From positions 1 through 64,000 of the forward strand of contig NZ_JAOCZP010000004.1 in assembly GCF_025336525.1 (NCBI RefSeq): DNA of 64,000 nucleotides, read 5' to 3'. Positions 37,425 through 49,330 of the stretch are shown here, piece after piece (positions within the stretch are counted from its first letter, which is position 1; the number at the start of each line of letters is the position of its first letter). A program made the translations under genes and the position numbers. Source of the stretch: Chelativorans salis. GTDB lineage: Bacteria > Pseudomonadota > Alphaproteobacteria > Rhizobiales > Rhizobiaceae. The notes beneath the pieces were generated by a model. The model worked only from the letters and a program-made list of their open reading frames with translations, made no database searches and was not told the origin of the DNA.

Positions 37425-38105
37425 TCAGCCGCGCAGCATCATCTCGAATTCGCGCCGCCCCATGGGAGTGAAGCGGACGACGCGGCTGTCCTTCTCCCGC
37501 CGTGCCCAGCCCTTGGCTTGGATACGCTCCAGCATCGCCGCGCCCAGGCCGCCGGCCAAATGCGAGCGGCGCACGCTCCAATCGAGGCAGGTGCGGCACA
37601 TCGGCCGCCGCTTGCGGCCCATGGCGTCGAGATCGATGCCGAGGCCGGCGAAGTATGAAGCGCCGGCTTCACTCATCTCCGCCTGCTCGCCATCGACCCG
37701 GATCAGCCCGCGCCCGACGAAGCTGTCGAGCATGGCCACCCCCATCTCTCCCGCCAGATGATCGTAGCAGACCCGCGCCTCGCGCATCGCCTTGTCGCGC
37801 GGGCCGGGCAAGACGCGCTTCGGCCCGAGCGTCGCCGCAACACCCATGATATTTTCCAGCATCGCCGCCACACTGTGGTCGGCCAGCGCGTAATAGCGGT
37901 GCCGGCCCTGCCGTGCCACGCTGACGAGCCCTCCTTCGCCAAGCTTTGCCAGATGGGCGCTCGCCGTGGGAAGCGTCACCCCCGCCTCCAGTGCCAGCTC
38001 GCTCGCCGTCAGCGCCGTGCCGCCCATCAGCGCTGCCAGCATGTTGGCGCGTGCCGGATCGCCCACCAGGCTGCCGATTTGCGCGAGGTCCGTTCCTGCT
38101 TTCAT
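37425..38105 (-). CDS. ArsR-family transcriptional regulator with C-terminal domain
   Basis: A 226-aa protein: N-terminal winged helix (GDPARANMLAALMGGTALTA, ELALEAGVTLPTASAHLAKL, RQGRHRYYALADHSV) and a longer C-terminal domain with ARVCYDHLAGEMGVAMLD and the cysteine pair RPMCRTCLDWSVRRSHLAG. This two-domain type is common in alpha- and betaproteobacteria; the Cys and His residues may sense a metal or redox state. It is divergent from the DUF1127 and NIPSNAP genes, which it likely represses. Confidence 0.92.
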   Translation of the reverse strand: MKAGTDLAQIGSLVGDPARANMLAALMGGTALTASELALEAGVTLPTASAHLAKLGEGGLVSVARQGRHRYYALADHSVAAMLENIMGVAATLGPKRVLPGPRDKAMREARVCYDHLAGEMGVAMLDSFVGRGLIRVDGEQAEMSEAGASYFAGLGIDLDAMGRKRRPMCRTCLDWSVRRSHLAGGLGAAMLERIQAKGWARREKDSRVVRFTPMGRREFEMMLRG

Positions 38106-38171
38106 ACTTCGATCGTAACAAAACTATCTACGTACAACAACTGCTATCACTCCTCCTGAAAGGAGCGAGCC

Positions 38172-38378
38172 ATGCAGAACATCGCCGCCCGCAGGCGGAA
38201 GCGCCGGAGCAATCCCCTGCGCCGCCTGGCTGCCGCCGCCCTCGCCGCTGTGCTTCGTATCGAGGAGCGCCGGCGCCAGCGCCTGCATCTCTCCGAGCTT
38301 GACGATCATCTCCTGGCCGACATCGGCCTGACACGGCAGGCCGTGCGCCGCGAATGCGCGAGCCCCTTCTGGCGTTAG
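38172..38378 (+). CDS. DUF1127 domain-containing small protein
   Basis: A 68-aa Arg-rich protein with the DUF1127 core ELDDHLLADIGLTRQAVRRE. Small proteins of this family in rhizobia affect RNA turnover and phosphate or carbon metabolism; longer ones are known as YjiS-like. Here it has a basic N-terminal extension. AAAGGAG precedes the ATG. It is divergent from the ArsR gene by 66 bp and followed by the NIPSNAP gene. Confidence 0.9.
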   Translation: MQNIAARRRKRRSNPLRRLAAAALAAVLRIEERRRQRLHLSELDDHLLADIGLTRQAVRRECASPFWR

Positions 38379-38456
38379 CCGGCCCCACCCATTCTGCCAC
38401 AGGCGGACTGCAGACATTTCGATCACCACCGAACCATAGAAGGACCTCGAAAACCC

Positions 38457-38789
38457 ATGCCGATCACCTGCTTCATCCGCTATGAGATCGATCCGTTCAG
38501 GCGCGAGGCCTTCGAGCAATACGCCCGCAATTGGGGCGAGGCGATTCCGCGCGCGGGCGCCGACCTCATCGGCTACTTTGCGCCGCACGAGGGTTCCGCC
38601 ACCACCGCCTACGGCGTCTACACCATCGACAGCCTCGCCGCCTACGAGGCCTACCGCGCCAGGCTCGCCGCCGATCCGCTGGGGCGTGAGAACTATGAAT
38701 TCGCGCGATGCGAGCGTTTCATCCTGAAGGAGGATCGCATGTTCCTGAAGCTCGTCTCCGCCCCCCATAGCAAGCCTGCACACGGCTAG
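38457..38789 (+). CDS. NIPSNAP family protein
   Basis: A 110-aa dimeric alpha-beta barrel protein beginning MPITCFIRYEIDPFRREAFE and containing ENYEFARCERFILKEDRMFL. NIPSNAP proteins are of unsettled function in bacteria. It lies 78 bp after the DUF1127 gene and probably shares its ArsR-controlled promoter. Confidence 0.9.
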   Translation: MPITCFIRYEIDPFRREAFEQYARNWGEAIPRAGADLIGYFAPHEGSATTAYGVYTIDSLAAYEAYRARLAADPLGRENYEFARCERFILKEDRMFLKLVSAPHSKPAHG

Positions 38790-38866
38790 CCCGGCGCTTG
38801 ACGAACGTTTTGCGCCGGAAGATCATCGGCAGCTGCGGAGGCATCGCCCTCCGGAAGGCAGGAACA

Positions 38867-39385
38867 ATGCGCTGGCAGTGGTCGGAAAAGAAGGTTCTGG
38901 GGATCGCCCTCGCCCTGGTGGCGGTGCTGTTCGCCATCGGATGGGTCACGCGCGAGAGCCCTTCCGACGATCCCTATCTGGAAGTCGTGGGCGGCGGCTT
39001 CATGTTCAATTACCGCGAAGCCGAGGTTTTCTACGGCTTCACTGCCCAGGTGGTGCGCCCGCTCGCCAGCGGATCGATCATCGAAGCTTCCTTCGAGGAT
39101 CCCGCGGGCGGCCCGCCGCACGTGGTTTCGGAACGGGTGAGCACCATGACTGACCGCTACGCCCTGCGCTCGCCACCCGTCCGTAGCATCGAGGCGGGAA
39201 AGCCCTATCAGGTGGCCATCAAGGTCTATGACCGTGAGCGGAAGGCGCTGCTTTGGGAGGCGGAGCGCAGCTACAAGAGCCAGATCAGCGACCGCATGAT
39301 GCGGGAGAAGCCGCTCACCATCGGCCCCGGCTACCACCGCAACCCCGAACTGAGAAGTGAAGCCGGGGAAGGGCGGGAGCGATGA
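38867..39385 (+). CDS. Conserved hypothetical protein with one N-terminal membrane anchor
   Basis: A 172-aa protein not recognised by name. The N-terminus MRWQWSEKKVLGIALALVAV has one transmembrane helix (about residues 10-27), followed by a soluble region predicted mostly as beta strands (YLEVVGGGFMFNYREAEVFY, YQVAIKVYDRERKALLWEAE). It would be anchored facing the periplasm. GGAAGGCAGGAACA precedes the ATG at 38867, so the 23 upstream codons are not used. It may be transcribed with the NIPSNAP gene, 77 bp away. Confidence 0.75.
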   Translation: MRWQWSEKKVLGIALALVAVLFAIGWVTRESPSDDPYLEVVGGGFMFNYREAEVFYGFTAQVVRPLASGSIIEASFEDPAGGPPHVVSERVSTMTDRYALRSPPVRSIEAGKPYQVAIKVYDRERKALLWEAERSYKSQISDRMMREKPLTIGPGYHRNPELRSEAGEGRER

Positions 39386-39632
39386 CAACCCTTCGGGAGG
39401 CCGACGACCTCGTGTCGAGCACCCGCCACGCCCACCATCCGCCCGGTTCCAGCCGTGCACAGGCGTGGCGAGCTAACGGCAACATTCACGCTTGCAGCAT
39501 GATAGGCGAGCCCCCTCGCGGACCTCGAGCGAATCGGCTTTGGCGGAGGAAGCGGAGGCGACCTCCGATAACGCTAAAGCAGCAGCATCTGCCGCTTCTT
39601 CAAAATCACTACACTCGCTGAAAAATGGTAGA
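39386..39632. other. Gap of 247 bp without a supported gene
   Basis: Only a 79-codon Arg/Pro-rich open frame overlapping the previous stop is present and it does not look coding. The stretch next to the tRNA holds a short T run on the minus strand that could end the tRNA transcript. Confidence 0.5.
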
Positions 39633-39708
<76 letters not shown>

Positions 39709-39862
39709 ACACCGCGGCCTTCGGGCCGCCGCCGTTTCCGGCGAAGAGGTTCTTCGGCGATCGCTCGCCATCGTCGTGCTCGCGGCTTCTAAACCTGCCC
39801 GGCCGCAGAATCAAGCCCCGCGAGCATGCGACCGGACAAGACGCCGCACGGGCGTCCTAAAC

Positions 39863-40246
39863 CTATCTTTCCTCGTCGTCCTCGCCGACGCCGATGATGC
39901 CCTTGACGTCATCATCTTCCTCTTCCTCCTCCTCGAGGAAGGTGTCGTCTCCATCGGTGTCGATGTCGACATCCTCATCGTCATCGATGTCGGGCAGGTC
40001 GGTGTCGCCGCCCTTCGTCTCTTCGTCGGCATCCTCCAGCGAGACGATCTCGGGGCCGTCTTCGCTGAGCTCCTTGTCCTCCACGTCCTCTTCTTCTTCG
40101 ACGATGATGTCGCCGTCCGATTCGAAAAAGCTGCGCGGATAGGATTGGCCCGTATAGGGCGACACGATCGGATCCCTGTTCAGATCGTAGAATTTGCGGC
40201 CCGTCTCCGGGCAGATGCGTTTGGTGCCGAGTTGGGGTTTAGCCAC
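39863..40246 (-). CDS. TIGR02300 family protein with acidic tail
   Basis: A 127-aa alphaproteobacterial protein of unknown function. The N-terminal half has the family pattern KPQLGTKRICPETGRKFYDL and RDPIVSPYTGQSYPRSFFE, a small ribbon with one cysteine. The C-terminal half is almost wholly Asp and Glu and must be disordered. It is divergent from aroA and next to tRNA-Ala, a conserved order in Hyphomicrobiales. Confidence 0.95.
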   Translation of the reverse strand: MAKPQLGTKRICPETGRKFYDLNRDPIVSPYTGQSYPRSFFESDGDIIVEEEEDVEDKELSEDGPEIVSLEDADEETKGGDTDLPDIDDDEDVDIDTDGDDTFLEEEEEEDDDVKGIIGVGEDDEER

Positions 40247-40350
40247 CGTATTGCCTCATCGTCTCTTAAAGGGCCGGATCCGGCCACCGGCTTCCTCGGG
40301 CGTGCCGAAACCGGGAGCGATCCTCTGCCAAGAATTTTCGGACCCCATAA

Positions 40351-42506
<2,156 letters not shown>

Positions 42507-42604
42507 AGCAAAGCGGCGCTTCGTGGCTTTCCAGAGGGAGGCGGCAAGCGTATTTTTGCGTTGGATGGAAAACCGGCCTGCGCGCGTTCCCATGCGCCGG
42601 ATTT

Positions 42605-42641
42605 GCCGCCCGAGAGGCGGCTTTGAGCTTGGACAAAGCTC
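42605..42641 (+). promoter_or_regulatory. Two consecutive hairpins in the rpsA leader
   Basis: GCCGCC-CGAGA-GGCGGC (42605-42621) is followed directly by GAGCTT-GGACA-AAGCTC (42625-42641), about 80 bp before the rpsA start. The first could be a weak cmk terminator; the pair could also be part of an S1 autoregulatory leader. Neither has a strong T tract. Confidence 0.35.
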
Positions 42642-42721
42642 GGATGTGCGGCAGGCCTGACGCAACACGAACCCACCGGCGCCCTGCCTTCGACCATCGG
42701 GAGGCATTTTCAGGAGCATCA

Positions 42722-44437
42722 ATGTCACAACTCAATCCGTCTCGCGACGATTTCGCGAGTCTTCTCGAAGAATCCTTTTCCGAGCGCGACACCAGCGAAG
42801 GCTCGGTCGTCAAGGGCATCGTCACGGCCATCGAAAAGGACATGGCCATCATCGACGTCGGCCTGAAGGTCGAGGGCCGCGTGCCGCTCAAGGAGTTTGG
42901 CGCCAAGGCGAAAGATGGTCAGCTCAACCCCGGTGACGAGGTCGAGGTTTATGTAGAGCGCATCGAGAATGCGCTGGGCGAGGCCATGCTGTCGCGCGAG
43001 AAGGCGCGCCGCGAGGAAAGCTGGGTCAAGCTGGAAGAGAAGTTCAACAACGGCGAGCGCGTCGAAGGTGTGATCTTCAACCAGGTCAAGGGCGGCTTCA
43101 CGGTCGACCTCGACGGCGCCGTGGCCTTCCTGCCGCGTTCGCAGGTGGATATCCGCCCGATCCGCGACGTCTCCCCGCTCATGCACACGCCGCAGCCCTT
43201 CGAAATCCTCAAGATGGACAAGCGGCGCGGCAACATCGTCGTCTCGCGCCGCACCGTTCTTGAGGAGAGCCGTGCCGAGCAGCGCTCGGAGATCGTGCAG
43301 AACCTCGAGGAAGGCCAGGTGGTCGAGGGCATGGTCAAGAACATCACCGACTACGGTGCGTTCGTGGACCTCGGCGGCATCGACGGCCTGCTGCACGTCA
43401 CCGACATGGCATGGCGCCGCGTCAACCATCCGACCGAGATCCTGAACATCGGCCAGACGGTGAAGGTGCAGATCATCCGCATTAACCAGGAGACGCACCG
43501 CATCTCGCTCGGCATGAAGCAGCTCGAGGCCGACCCGTGGGAAGGCATCGGCGGCAAGTATCCGCTGGGCAAGAAGGTGCAGGGCCGCGTCACCAACATC
43601 ACCGACTACGGCGCCTTCGTGGAGCTGGAGCCGGGGATCGAGGGCCTCATCCACGTCTCCGAGATGTCCTGGACCAAGAAGAACGTGCACCCCGGCAAGA
43701 TCCTGTCGACCACGCAGGAAGTCGAAGTGGTTGTGCTCGAGGTCGATCCGGTCAAGCGCCGCATCTCGCTGGGCCTCAAGCAGACGCTGGAGAACCCCTG
43801 GGAGGCCTTCGCCCGCACCCATCCGGCCGGCACGGTCGTCGAGGGCGAGGTCAAGAACAAGACCGAGTTCGGTCTGTTCATCGGGCTCGAAGGCGACGTG
43901 GACGGCATGGTCCACCTCTCCGACCTCGACTGGACGCGTCCGGGCGAGCAGGTGATCGAGGAGTTCAACCGTGGCGACATGGTGCAAGCGCAGGTTCTTG
44001 ACGTCGACGTTGAGAAGGAGCGCATCTCGCTCGGCATCAAGCAGCTCGGCCGTGACGTCATCGGCGAAGCGGCTGCCTCCGGCGAACTGCGCAAGGGCGC
44101 CGTCGTCACCTGCGAAGTCACCGGCGTCAAGGAGGGCGGTCTGGAAGTGCGCCTGGTCGACCACGACCTGGAGTCGTTCATCAAGCGCTCCGACCTTTCC
44201 CGCGACCGCGGCGAGCAGCGCCCCGAGCGCTTCGCAACGGGCCAGAAGGTCGATGCCCGCGTGACGATGTTCGACAAGAAGACGCGCAGGATCAATGTCT
44301 CGATCAAGGCGCTGGAAATCGCCGAGGAGAAGGAAGCGGTGGCCCAGTTCGGCTCGACCGACTCCGGCGCCTCGCTCGGCGACATCCTGGGCGCCGCGCT
44401 CAAGAAGCAGGGCGGTAAGGAGGAGGAGCAAGAGTAG
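42722..44437 (+). CDS. rpsA: 30S ribosomal protein S1
   Basis: A 571-aa protein with six S1 RNA-binding domains; domains 3 to 5 show the full repeat (GMVKNITDYGAFVDLGGIDG, GRVTNITDYGAFVELEPGIE, GEVKNKTEFGLFIGLEGDVD). S1 captures mRNA on the 30S subunit. The ATG at 42722 with CAGGAGC upstream gives the normal start MSQLNPSRDDFASLLEESF. It is followed by a strong terminator. Confidence 0.98.
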   Translation: MSQLNPSRDDFASLLEESFSERDTSEGSVVKGIVTAIEKDMAIIDVGLKVEGRVPLKEFGAKAKDGQLNPGDEVEVYVERIENALGEAMLSREKARREESWVKLEEKFNNGERVEGVIFNQVKGGFTVDLDGAVAFLPRSQVDIRPIRDVSPLMHTPQPFEILKMDKRRGNIVVSRRTVLEESRAEQRSEIVQNLEEGQVVEGMVKNITDYGAFVDLGGIDGLLHVTDMAWRRVNHPTEILNIGQTVKVQIIRINQETHRISLGMKQLEADPWEGIGGKYPLGKKVQGRVTNITDYGAFVELEPGIEGLIHVSEMSWTKKNVHPGKILSTTQEVEVVVLEVDPVKRRISLGLKQTLENPWEAFARTHPAGTVVEGEVKNKTEFGLFIGLEGDVDGMVHLSDLDWTRPGEQVIEEFNRGDMVQAQVLDVDVEKERISLGIKQLGRDVIGEAAASGELRKGAVVTCEVTGVKEGGLEVRLVDHDLESFIKRSDLSRDRGEQRPERFATGQKVDARVTMFDKKTRRINVSIKALEIAEEKEAVAQFGSTDSGASLGDILGAALKKQGGKEEEQE

Positions 44438-44465
44438 TCCTCTGCTCCTTTCGCACTACCGGTAA

Positions 44466-44502
44466 GAGCCCCGCGCGCCTCAGGCCGCGGGGCTTTTCTT
44501 TT
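44466..44502 (+). terminator. Rho-independent terminator of rpsA
   Basis: An 8-bp GC stem (GCCCCGCG at 44468-44475 with CGCGGGGC at 44486-44493) is followed by TTTTCTTTT. Confidence 0.93.
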
Positions 44503-44577
44503 CAGGGCCAGCGCTTGTCATGGGGTCCTCCAGCAACGAAACTCACCCTGGCGGTGGGTCCGATAAGTGAGGAACGC

Positions 44578-44940
44578 ATGAAGCAGAAGGTTTCCGGTAT
44601 CGGCGGCGTCTTCTTACGCGCCCGCGATCCCAAGGCGCTCGCCGCCTGGTACGAGGAACATCTCGGCATCGACGACCTGAACAAGGCCGTCTGGCACCAG
44701 GAGGCGGGCACCACCATCTTTGGGCCGTTCTCAATGGAGACCGACTATTTCGGCAGGCCGGAGCAGCAATGGATGATCAACTTCCGCGTCGATGATCTCA
44801 ATGCGATGATGGATCAGCTAAAGGCGGCGGGCATAGCGGTGGCAACGCGCGCCGAATGGGATTCGGAGGTCGGCCGCTTGGCGCGCATCCACGATCCCCA
44901 GGGCAATCCGATCGAACTGTGGGGGCCGTCAGCGAAATAG
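44578..44940 (+). CDS. VOC family (glyoxalase/bleomycin resistance-like) protein
   Basis: A 120-aa single-domain VOC protein: IGGVFLRARDPKALAAWYEE at the start, WMINFRVDDLNAMMDQLKAA in the middle and ARIHDPQGNPIELWGPS at the end, where the Glu is a metal ligand position. The substrate is unknown. The ATG at 44578 has GAGGA upstream. It ends 10 bp from the convergent slyX gene. Confidence 0.9.
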   Translation: MKQKVSGIGGVFLRARDPKALAAWYEEHLGIDDLNKAVWHQEAGTTIFGPFSMETDYFGRPEQQWMINFRVDDLNAMMDQLKAAGIAVATRAEWDSEVGRLARIHDPQGNPIELWGPSAK

Positions 44941-44950
44941 CTTGGGCAGC

Positions 44951-45154
44951 TCACCAGTGCGGCGGCTTGGTCACCGGCACGTCAGGTGCGGTCTGCTCTT
45001 CCAGCGCCAGGAAGCGCTCCGTCAGCCGTTCGAGCGTGGTCTGCAGCCGTTCGATCTCGGTCCACTGGTCGCTGATCTGTCCCGACAGCTCCTCGATCGT
45101 CTTTTCCTGCTCGGCGACCAGGATCTCGAGCTTCTCCAGCCGCGTTTCATTCAT
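44951..45154 (-). CDS. slyX: SlyX family protein
   Basis: A 67-aa coiled-coil protein (RLEKLEILVAEQEKTIEELS, IERLQTTLERLTERFLALEE) ending in the SlyX hallmark KPPHW. The function of SlyX is unknown. A start three codons upstream (ATG at 45163) is also possible. The antisense frame here continues far upstream, but only this part resembles a known family. It is divergent from the nucleoside ABC operon. Confidence 0.9.
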   Translation of the reverse strand: MNETRLEKLEILVAEQEKTIEELSGQISDQWTEIERLQTTLERLTERFLALEEQTAPDVPVTKPPHW

Positions 45155-45254
45155 GATTTCCATCTCCGCTTGCCGCTTGAGAATTGACAATTCCCTTGGC
45201 CTTTGTCGAGTGTAAGCTGGCGTCGGTTGGCACGTGCAAAACGGCGTGATACCT

Positions 45255-45279
45255 GTTTGACCAAACGATAAAAAATAGG
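45255..45279 (+). promoter_or_regulatory. Possible promoter/operator of the nucleoside transport operon
   Basis: A small inverted repeat GTTTG-AC-CAAAC (45255-45266), followed by an A-rich GATAAAAAAT, lies ~30 bp before the first ATG. It could be an operator overlapping the promoter; evidence is only its position and symmetry. Confidence 0.35.
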
Positions 45280-45295
45280 GGGCAGCGGGGCCCGT

Positions 45296-46828
45296 ATGGC
45301 GGAAGCTGCAATCGAACTCAAGGGCATCAGCAAAAGCTTCGGCTCCGTGCGCGCCAACCGCGACATCGACCTGAAGATAGCGCCCGGCACCATCCACGGC
45401 ATCATCGGCGAGAACGGTGCCGGCAAGTCGACCCTGATGTCGATCCTCTACGGCTTCTATCAGGCCGACAGCGGGGAGATCTTCGTCAATGGCGAACGCG
45501 CCGTCATCCACGCTTCGAGCGATGCCATCGCCCGCGGCATCGGCATGGTGCACCAGCACTTCATGCTGGTGCACAACTTCACCGTTCTGGAGAACGTCAT
45601 CCTCGGCGCGGAGGGCGAGCCGCTTCTGAAGACCTCCATCGCCAAGGCGCGGTCGGAGCTGGAACGGCTGGAACGCGACTACGGGCTGGAGGTCGATCCC
45701 GACGCGGTGATCGAGGACCTGCCGGTCGGCCTGCAGCAGCGGGTGGAAATCCTCAAGGCGCTCTTCCGCGGCGCCGACATCCTGATCCTCGACGAGCCCA
45801 CGGGCGTGCTGACGCCAGCCGAGGCCGAGCACCTCTTCCGCATCCTGCGCCAGCTCAAGGACGAGGGGAAAACCATCGTCCTTATCACGCACAAGCTGCG
45901 CGAGATCATGGCGGTTACCGACAATGTCTCGGTCATGCGCCAGGGCGCGCTGGTCGCCACGCGGAAGACGGCGGAGACCACGGTGGAGGAACTGGCCGAG
46001 CTGATGGTCGGCCGCCGCGTGCTCCTGCGCGTCGAGAAGGGCGACGCCCACCCGGGCGACTTCATCCTCTCGGTCAAGAACCTGACGGTGGAGGACATGC
46101 GCGGCGTGAAGATGGTCGACGACGTTTCCCTGGACGTGCGCACCGGTGAGATCGTCGGCATCGCCGGCGTGGCCGGCAATGGCCAGACGGAGCTTCTGGA
46201 GACCATCACCGGTATGCGCAAGGCCGTCTCCGGCACCGTCACGCTGGACGGTGCGCCGGTGGAGCTGACGGGGGAGGCCGATCCGACGGACCTGCGCCGG
46301 CGCGGCATGGCGCACGTGCCGGAGGACCGGCACAATATGGGCCTGGTGCTGCCCTTCGAGGAGAACGAGAACGCCATCCTCGGCTACCACTGGCAGGACA
46401 AATACGTGAACGGCCCCTTCCTCGACATCGAGGCGATCCGCCGCGATGCGCAGGGGAAGATCGAGAAATACGACATCCGCCCCACCGACGCCCGGCTCAA
46501 GACCGCCAATTTCTCCGGCGGCAACCAGCAGAAGATCGTGCTCGCCCGCGAGATGGAGCAGGACCCGAAAGTGCTGATCGTCGGTCAGCCGACGCGCGGC
46601 GTCGATGTGGGGGCCATCGAGTTCATCCACAAACGCCTCATCGACATGCGCGACCAGGGCAAGGCGGTCCTCCTCGTCTCCGTCGAGCTCGACGAGATCC
46701 GCTCGCTTTCCGACCGCATCCTGGTGATGTTCGCCGGCCGCATCGTCGGCGAGCGCGGGCCGGACGCGACGGAGGGCGAACTTGGGCTCCTGATGGCCGG
46801 CGTGGAAGAGAAGGAGGCCGCCGAGTGA
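45296..46828 (+). CDS. Nucleoside-type ABC transporter, ATP-binding protein
   Basis: A 510-aa tandem ATPase of the sugar/nucleoside (Rbs/NupA, YufO) type. The first domain has Walker [10 protein letters not shown] and [10 protein letters not shown]; the second has the degenerate GVAGNGQTE loop usual in this family and [19 protein letters not shown] with GQPTRGVD. With two BMP-family permeases downstream it should energise nucleoside uptake. No periplasmic binding protein gene of the system is in the window; it must be encoded elsewhere. The stop overlaps the next gene as GTGA. Confidence 0.94.
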   Translation: MAEAAIELKGISKSFGSVRANRDIDLKIAPGTIHGIIGENGAGKSTLMSILYGFYQADSGEIFVNGERAVIHASSDAIARGIGMVHQHFMLVHNFTVLENVILGAEGEPLLKTSIAKARSELERLERDYGLEVDPDAVIEDLPVGLQQRVEILKALFRGADILILDEPTGVLTPAEAEHLFRILRQLKDEGKTIVLITHKLREIMAVTDNVSVMRQGALVATRKTAETTVEELAELMVGRRVLLRVEKGDAHPGDFILSVKNLTVEDMRGVKMVDDVSLDVRTGEIVGIAGVAGNGQTELLETITGMRKAVSGTVTLDGAPVELTGEADPTDLRRRGMAHVPEDRHNMGLVLPFEENENAILGYHWQDKYVNGPFLDIEAIRRDAQGKIEKYDIRPTDARLKTANFSGGNQQKIVLAREMEQDPKVLIVGQPTRGVDVGAIEFIHKRLIDMRDQGKAVLLVSVELDEIRSLSDRILVMFAGRIVGERGPDATEGELGLLMAGVEEKEAAE

Positions 46829-47964
46829 GCACACCTTACGCAAAGCTGCCCGCTTGGGCCGATTACGGGCTGATCCCGCTCATCAACCTGCTCGTGGCCT
46901 TCGTGGTTGCCGGCCTCGTCGTTCTGCTTATTGGTGAGAACCCGCTGCGGGCGGCGGTCATCCTCGTCGACGGGGCGATCGGTCGGGGGCAAGCGATCGC
47001 TTATACGCTCTATTATGCGACGAGCTTCATTTTCACCGGGCTCGCCGTCGCCGTCGCCTTTCACTGCAGCCTCTTCAATATTGGCGGCGAGGGGCAGGCC
47101 TATATCGGTGGGCTGGGGGTAGCGCTCGTCTGCCTCACCTTCGACAGCGTGCTCCCGTGGTGGCTCACCTTCCCGCTCGCCATTGCAGGCGCGGCGCTGT
47201 TCGGTGCCGCGTGGGCCTTTATTCCCGCCTATTTCCAGGCCAAGCGCGGTTCGCACATCGTCATCACCACCATCATGTTCAACTTCATCGCCGCCAGCCT
47301 GATGGTCTATCTGCTGGTGGAGGTGCTCAAGCCTGCGGGAAGTCAGGCACCGCAGACGCGGACCTTCCTGGAGGGCGGGCAGCTGCCGAAGCTCAACTGG
47401 ATGCTGGAGGCGGTCGGTCTTACGGTGCGCTCGGCGCCCCTGAACGTGTCCTTCCTCCTGGCCCTCGTCGCTGCCTTCTTGGTCTGGGTGCTGATCTGGC
47501 GCACGCGGCTCGGCTATGAAATCCGCATGCGCGGCCACAGCCCGAAGGCGGCGCGTTATGCCGGCGTGAGCGAGGTGCGCGTCATCATCGTCACCATGCT
47601 GATCTCGGGGGCGCTGGCCGGCATGATGGCGCTCAACCCGGTGATGGGCGACCAGAACCGCCTGCAGATCGACTTCGTCACCGGTGCGGGATTCGTCGGC
47701 ATTGCCGTCGCGCTGATGGGGCGTTCGCATCCTGCCGGCATCGTGCCGGCGGCCATCCTGTTCGGCATGCTCTACCAGGGCGGCGCCGAACTTGCCTTCG
47801 AGATGCCAGGCATCTCGCGCGATATGATCGTCATCATCCAGGGCCTGGTTATCCTCTTCGCCGGAGCGCTCGAACACATGTTCCGGCCCAGCTTGCAGGC
47901 GCTGTTCGCCAGTTTCAGCCCGCGCGCGGTAGGGGCTGAAGCGAAGCAGGGGGAGAGCGCCTGA
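46825..47964 (+). CDS. Nucleoside-type ABC transporter permease 1
   Basis: A 379-aa inner-membrane protein of the branched-chain/sugar (BPD_transp_2) family with about ten helices and the segments [14 protein letters not shown] and [18 protein letters not shown]. It resembles NupB/YufP. The GTG start overlaps the ATPase stop, and its TGA overlaps the next ATG. Confidence 0.94.
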   Translation: MSTPYAKLPAWADYGLIPLINLLVAFVVAGLVVLLIGENPLRAAVILVDGAIGRGQAIAYTLYYATSFIFTGLAVAVAFHCSLFNIGGEGQAYIGGLGVALVCLTFDSVLPWWLTFPLAIAGAALFGAAWAFIPAYFQAKRGSHIVITTIMFNFIAASLMVYLLVEVLKPAGSQAPQTRTFLEGGQLPKLNWMLEAVGLTVRSAPLNVSFLLALVAAFLVWVLIWRTRLGYEIRMRGHSPKAARYAGVSEVRVIIVTMLISGALAGMMALNPVMGDQNRLQIDFVTGAGFVGIAVALMGRSHPAGIVPAAILFGMLYQGGAELAFEMPGISRDMIVIIQGLVILFAGALEHMFRPSLQALFASFSPRAVGAEAKQGESA

Positions 47965-48935
47965 TGGACCTGTTCAGCACGCTCGTCCTCCTTCTGGATT
48001 CCACCGTACGGCTTTCCGTGCCGCTGCTTTTCGCCGCTCTCGCCGGCCTTTATTCAGAGCGCTCGGGCGTCTTCGACATCGGGCTTGAGGGCAAGATGCT
48101 GGCGGGTGCTTTTGCCGCCGGCGCGGCAGCCGCCGTTTCGGGCTCCGCATGGGTCGGGCTCATGGCGGCGGTGCTGGTCTCCAGCTTCATGGCCCTGGTG
48201 CACGGTTTCGCCTCCATCACCCACCGCGGCAACCAGATCGTCTCGGGCGTGGCGATCAACTTCATCGCCGCCGGCTCCACCATCATCCTCGGCCAGGCCT
48301 GGTTCAGCCAGGGCGGCCGCACGCCGCTCGTCGGCTCGGACGGCCGCTTTGGCGCCATCCACCTGCCTTTTGCCGATGCGCTGCGCGGCGTGCCGGTGGT
48401 GGGGCCGCTCTATTCGCAGCTTCTGTCCGGCCACTCGCTGCTCGTCTATCTGGCCTTCCTGCTGGTGCCGTTCACCTGGTGGGTGCTGTTCCGCACCCGT
48501 TTCGGACTGCGGCTGCGTGCGGTGGGCGAGAACCCGGCGGCGGTGGACACGGCGGGTATCTCCGTCCAGTGGCTGCGCTACCGCGCCGTCATCTGCACCG
48601 GCGTGCTGACCGGCCTTGCCGGCACCTATCTGGCGCTGGCGCAGAATGCCGGCTTCGTGAAGGATATGACGGCCGGCCGCGGTTTCATCGCGCTCGCTGC
48701 CCTCATCTTCGCCAAGTGGCGGCCGGTGCCGGTGATGTTCGCCTGCCTGCTGTTCGGCTTCCTGGATGCCCTTTCCATCCGCATCCAGGGCACGCCGCTG
48801 CCTCTCATCGGCCGGGTGCCGGTGCAGTTCATGCAGGCGCTGCCCTACATTCTCACCGTTGTCCTCTTGGCCGGTTTCATCGGCAGGGCCATCCCGCCCC
48901 GCGCCGGAGGCGTGCCCTATGTGAAGGAGCGTTGA
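47964..48935 (+). CDS. Nucleoside-type ABC transporter permease 2
   Basis: A 323-aa permease of the NupC/YufQ type: [60 protein letters not shown] and [18 protein letters not shown]. It pairs with the preceding permease. Both ends overlap neighbours by one base (TGATG), so the transporter is translated as a chain together with cdd. Confidence 0.95.
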   Translation: MDLFSTLVLLLDSTVRLSVPLLFAALAGLYSERSGVFDIGLEGKMLAGAFAAGAAAAVSGSAWVGLMAAVLVSSFMALVHGFASITHRGNQIVSGVAINFIAAGSTIILGQAWFSQGGRTPLVGSDGRFGAIHLPFADALRGVPVVGPLYSQLLSGHSLLVYLAFLLVPFTWWVLFRTRFGLRLRAVGENPAAVDTAGISVQWLRYRAVICTGVLTGLAGTYLALAQNAGFVKDMTAGRGFIALAALIFAKWRPVPVMFACLLFGFLDALSIRIQGTPLPLIGRVPVQFMQALPYILTVVLLAGFIGRAIPPRAGGVPYVKER

Positions 48936-49330
48936 TGAGCGCGAGTGAGCTTTTCAAGGCCGCAAAGGCGGCGATGAGCCGTGCCTATGCGCCCTATTCC
49001 CGCTTTCCCGTCGGCGCGGCGATCCGCACCGATGCCGGCGCCGTGCATGCCGGCTGCAACATCGAAAATGCCTCCTATCCCGAAGGCTGGTGTGCGGAGA
49101 CAACGGCGCTCGGCCATATGATCATGGCCGGCGGCGGCAAGGTGGCGGAGATTGCCGTCGTGGCGGAGAAGATGCCGAAGATCATGCCCTGCGGCGGCTG
49201 CCGGCAACGCCTGTCGGAATTCGTGACTGCGGACGCGAAGCTGCATCTGTGCGACCTTGACGGCGTGGTGGAGACCGTGCCGTTTTCGACCGTCTTTCCA
49301 CGCGCATTCGATCTGGAGGCGAACGGGTGA
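48935..49330 (+). CDS. cdd: Cytidine deaminase
   Basis: A 131-aa tetrameric-type enzyme that converts (deoxy)cytidine to (deoxy)uridine. The zinc site is seen as CAE (WCAETTALGHM) with the catalytic Glu and as PCGGCRQRLSEF; NIENASYPEGW is the nucleoside-binding motif. It sits between a nucleoside transporter and a purine nucleoside phosphorylase in one overlapping operon, which supports a salvage role. Confidence 0.97.
   Translation: MSASELFKAAKAAMSRAYAPYSRFPVGAAIRTDAGAVHAGCNIENASYPEGWCAETTALGHMIMAGGGKVAEIAVVAEKMPKIMPCGGCRQRLSEFVTADAKLHLCDLDGVVETVPFSTVFPRAFDLEANG

Noticed and set aside
39382-39621. 79-codon frame overlapping the stop of the membrane-anchored hypothetical gene
   Set aside because: Its start overlaps ATGA-style, which is tempting, but the product is Arg/Pro/His-rich without fold pattern and ends next to the tRNA.
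42725-44431. 568-codon minus-strand frame opposite rpsA
   Set aside because: A mirror of the S1 repeats; its own repeats only reflect the repeated domains on the other strand.
45181-45193. GAATTG-A-CAATTC palindrome upstream of slyX as an operator
   Set aside because: Short and AT-rich, no regulator nearby; could be chance overlap with a -35-like TTGACA.
44951-46843. 630-codon minus-strand frame covering the nucleoside ATPase
   Set aside because: Only its last 67 codons are real (SlyX). The rest is antisense to a clear ABC ATPase.
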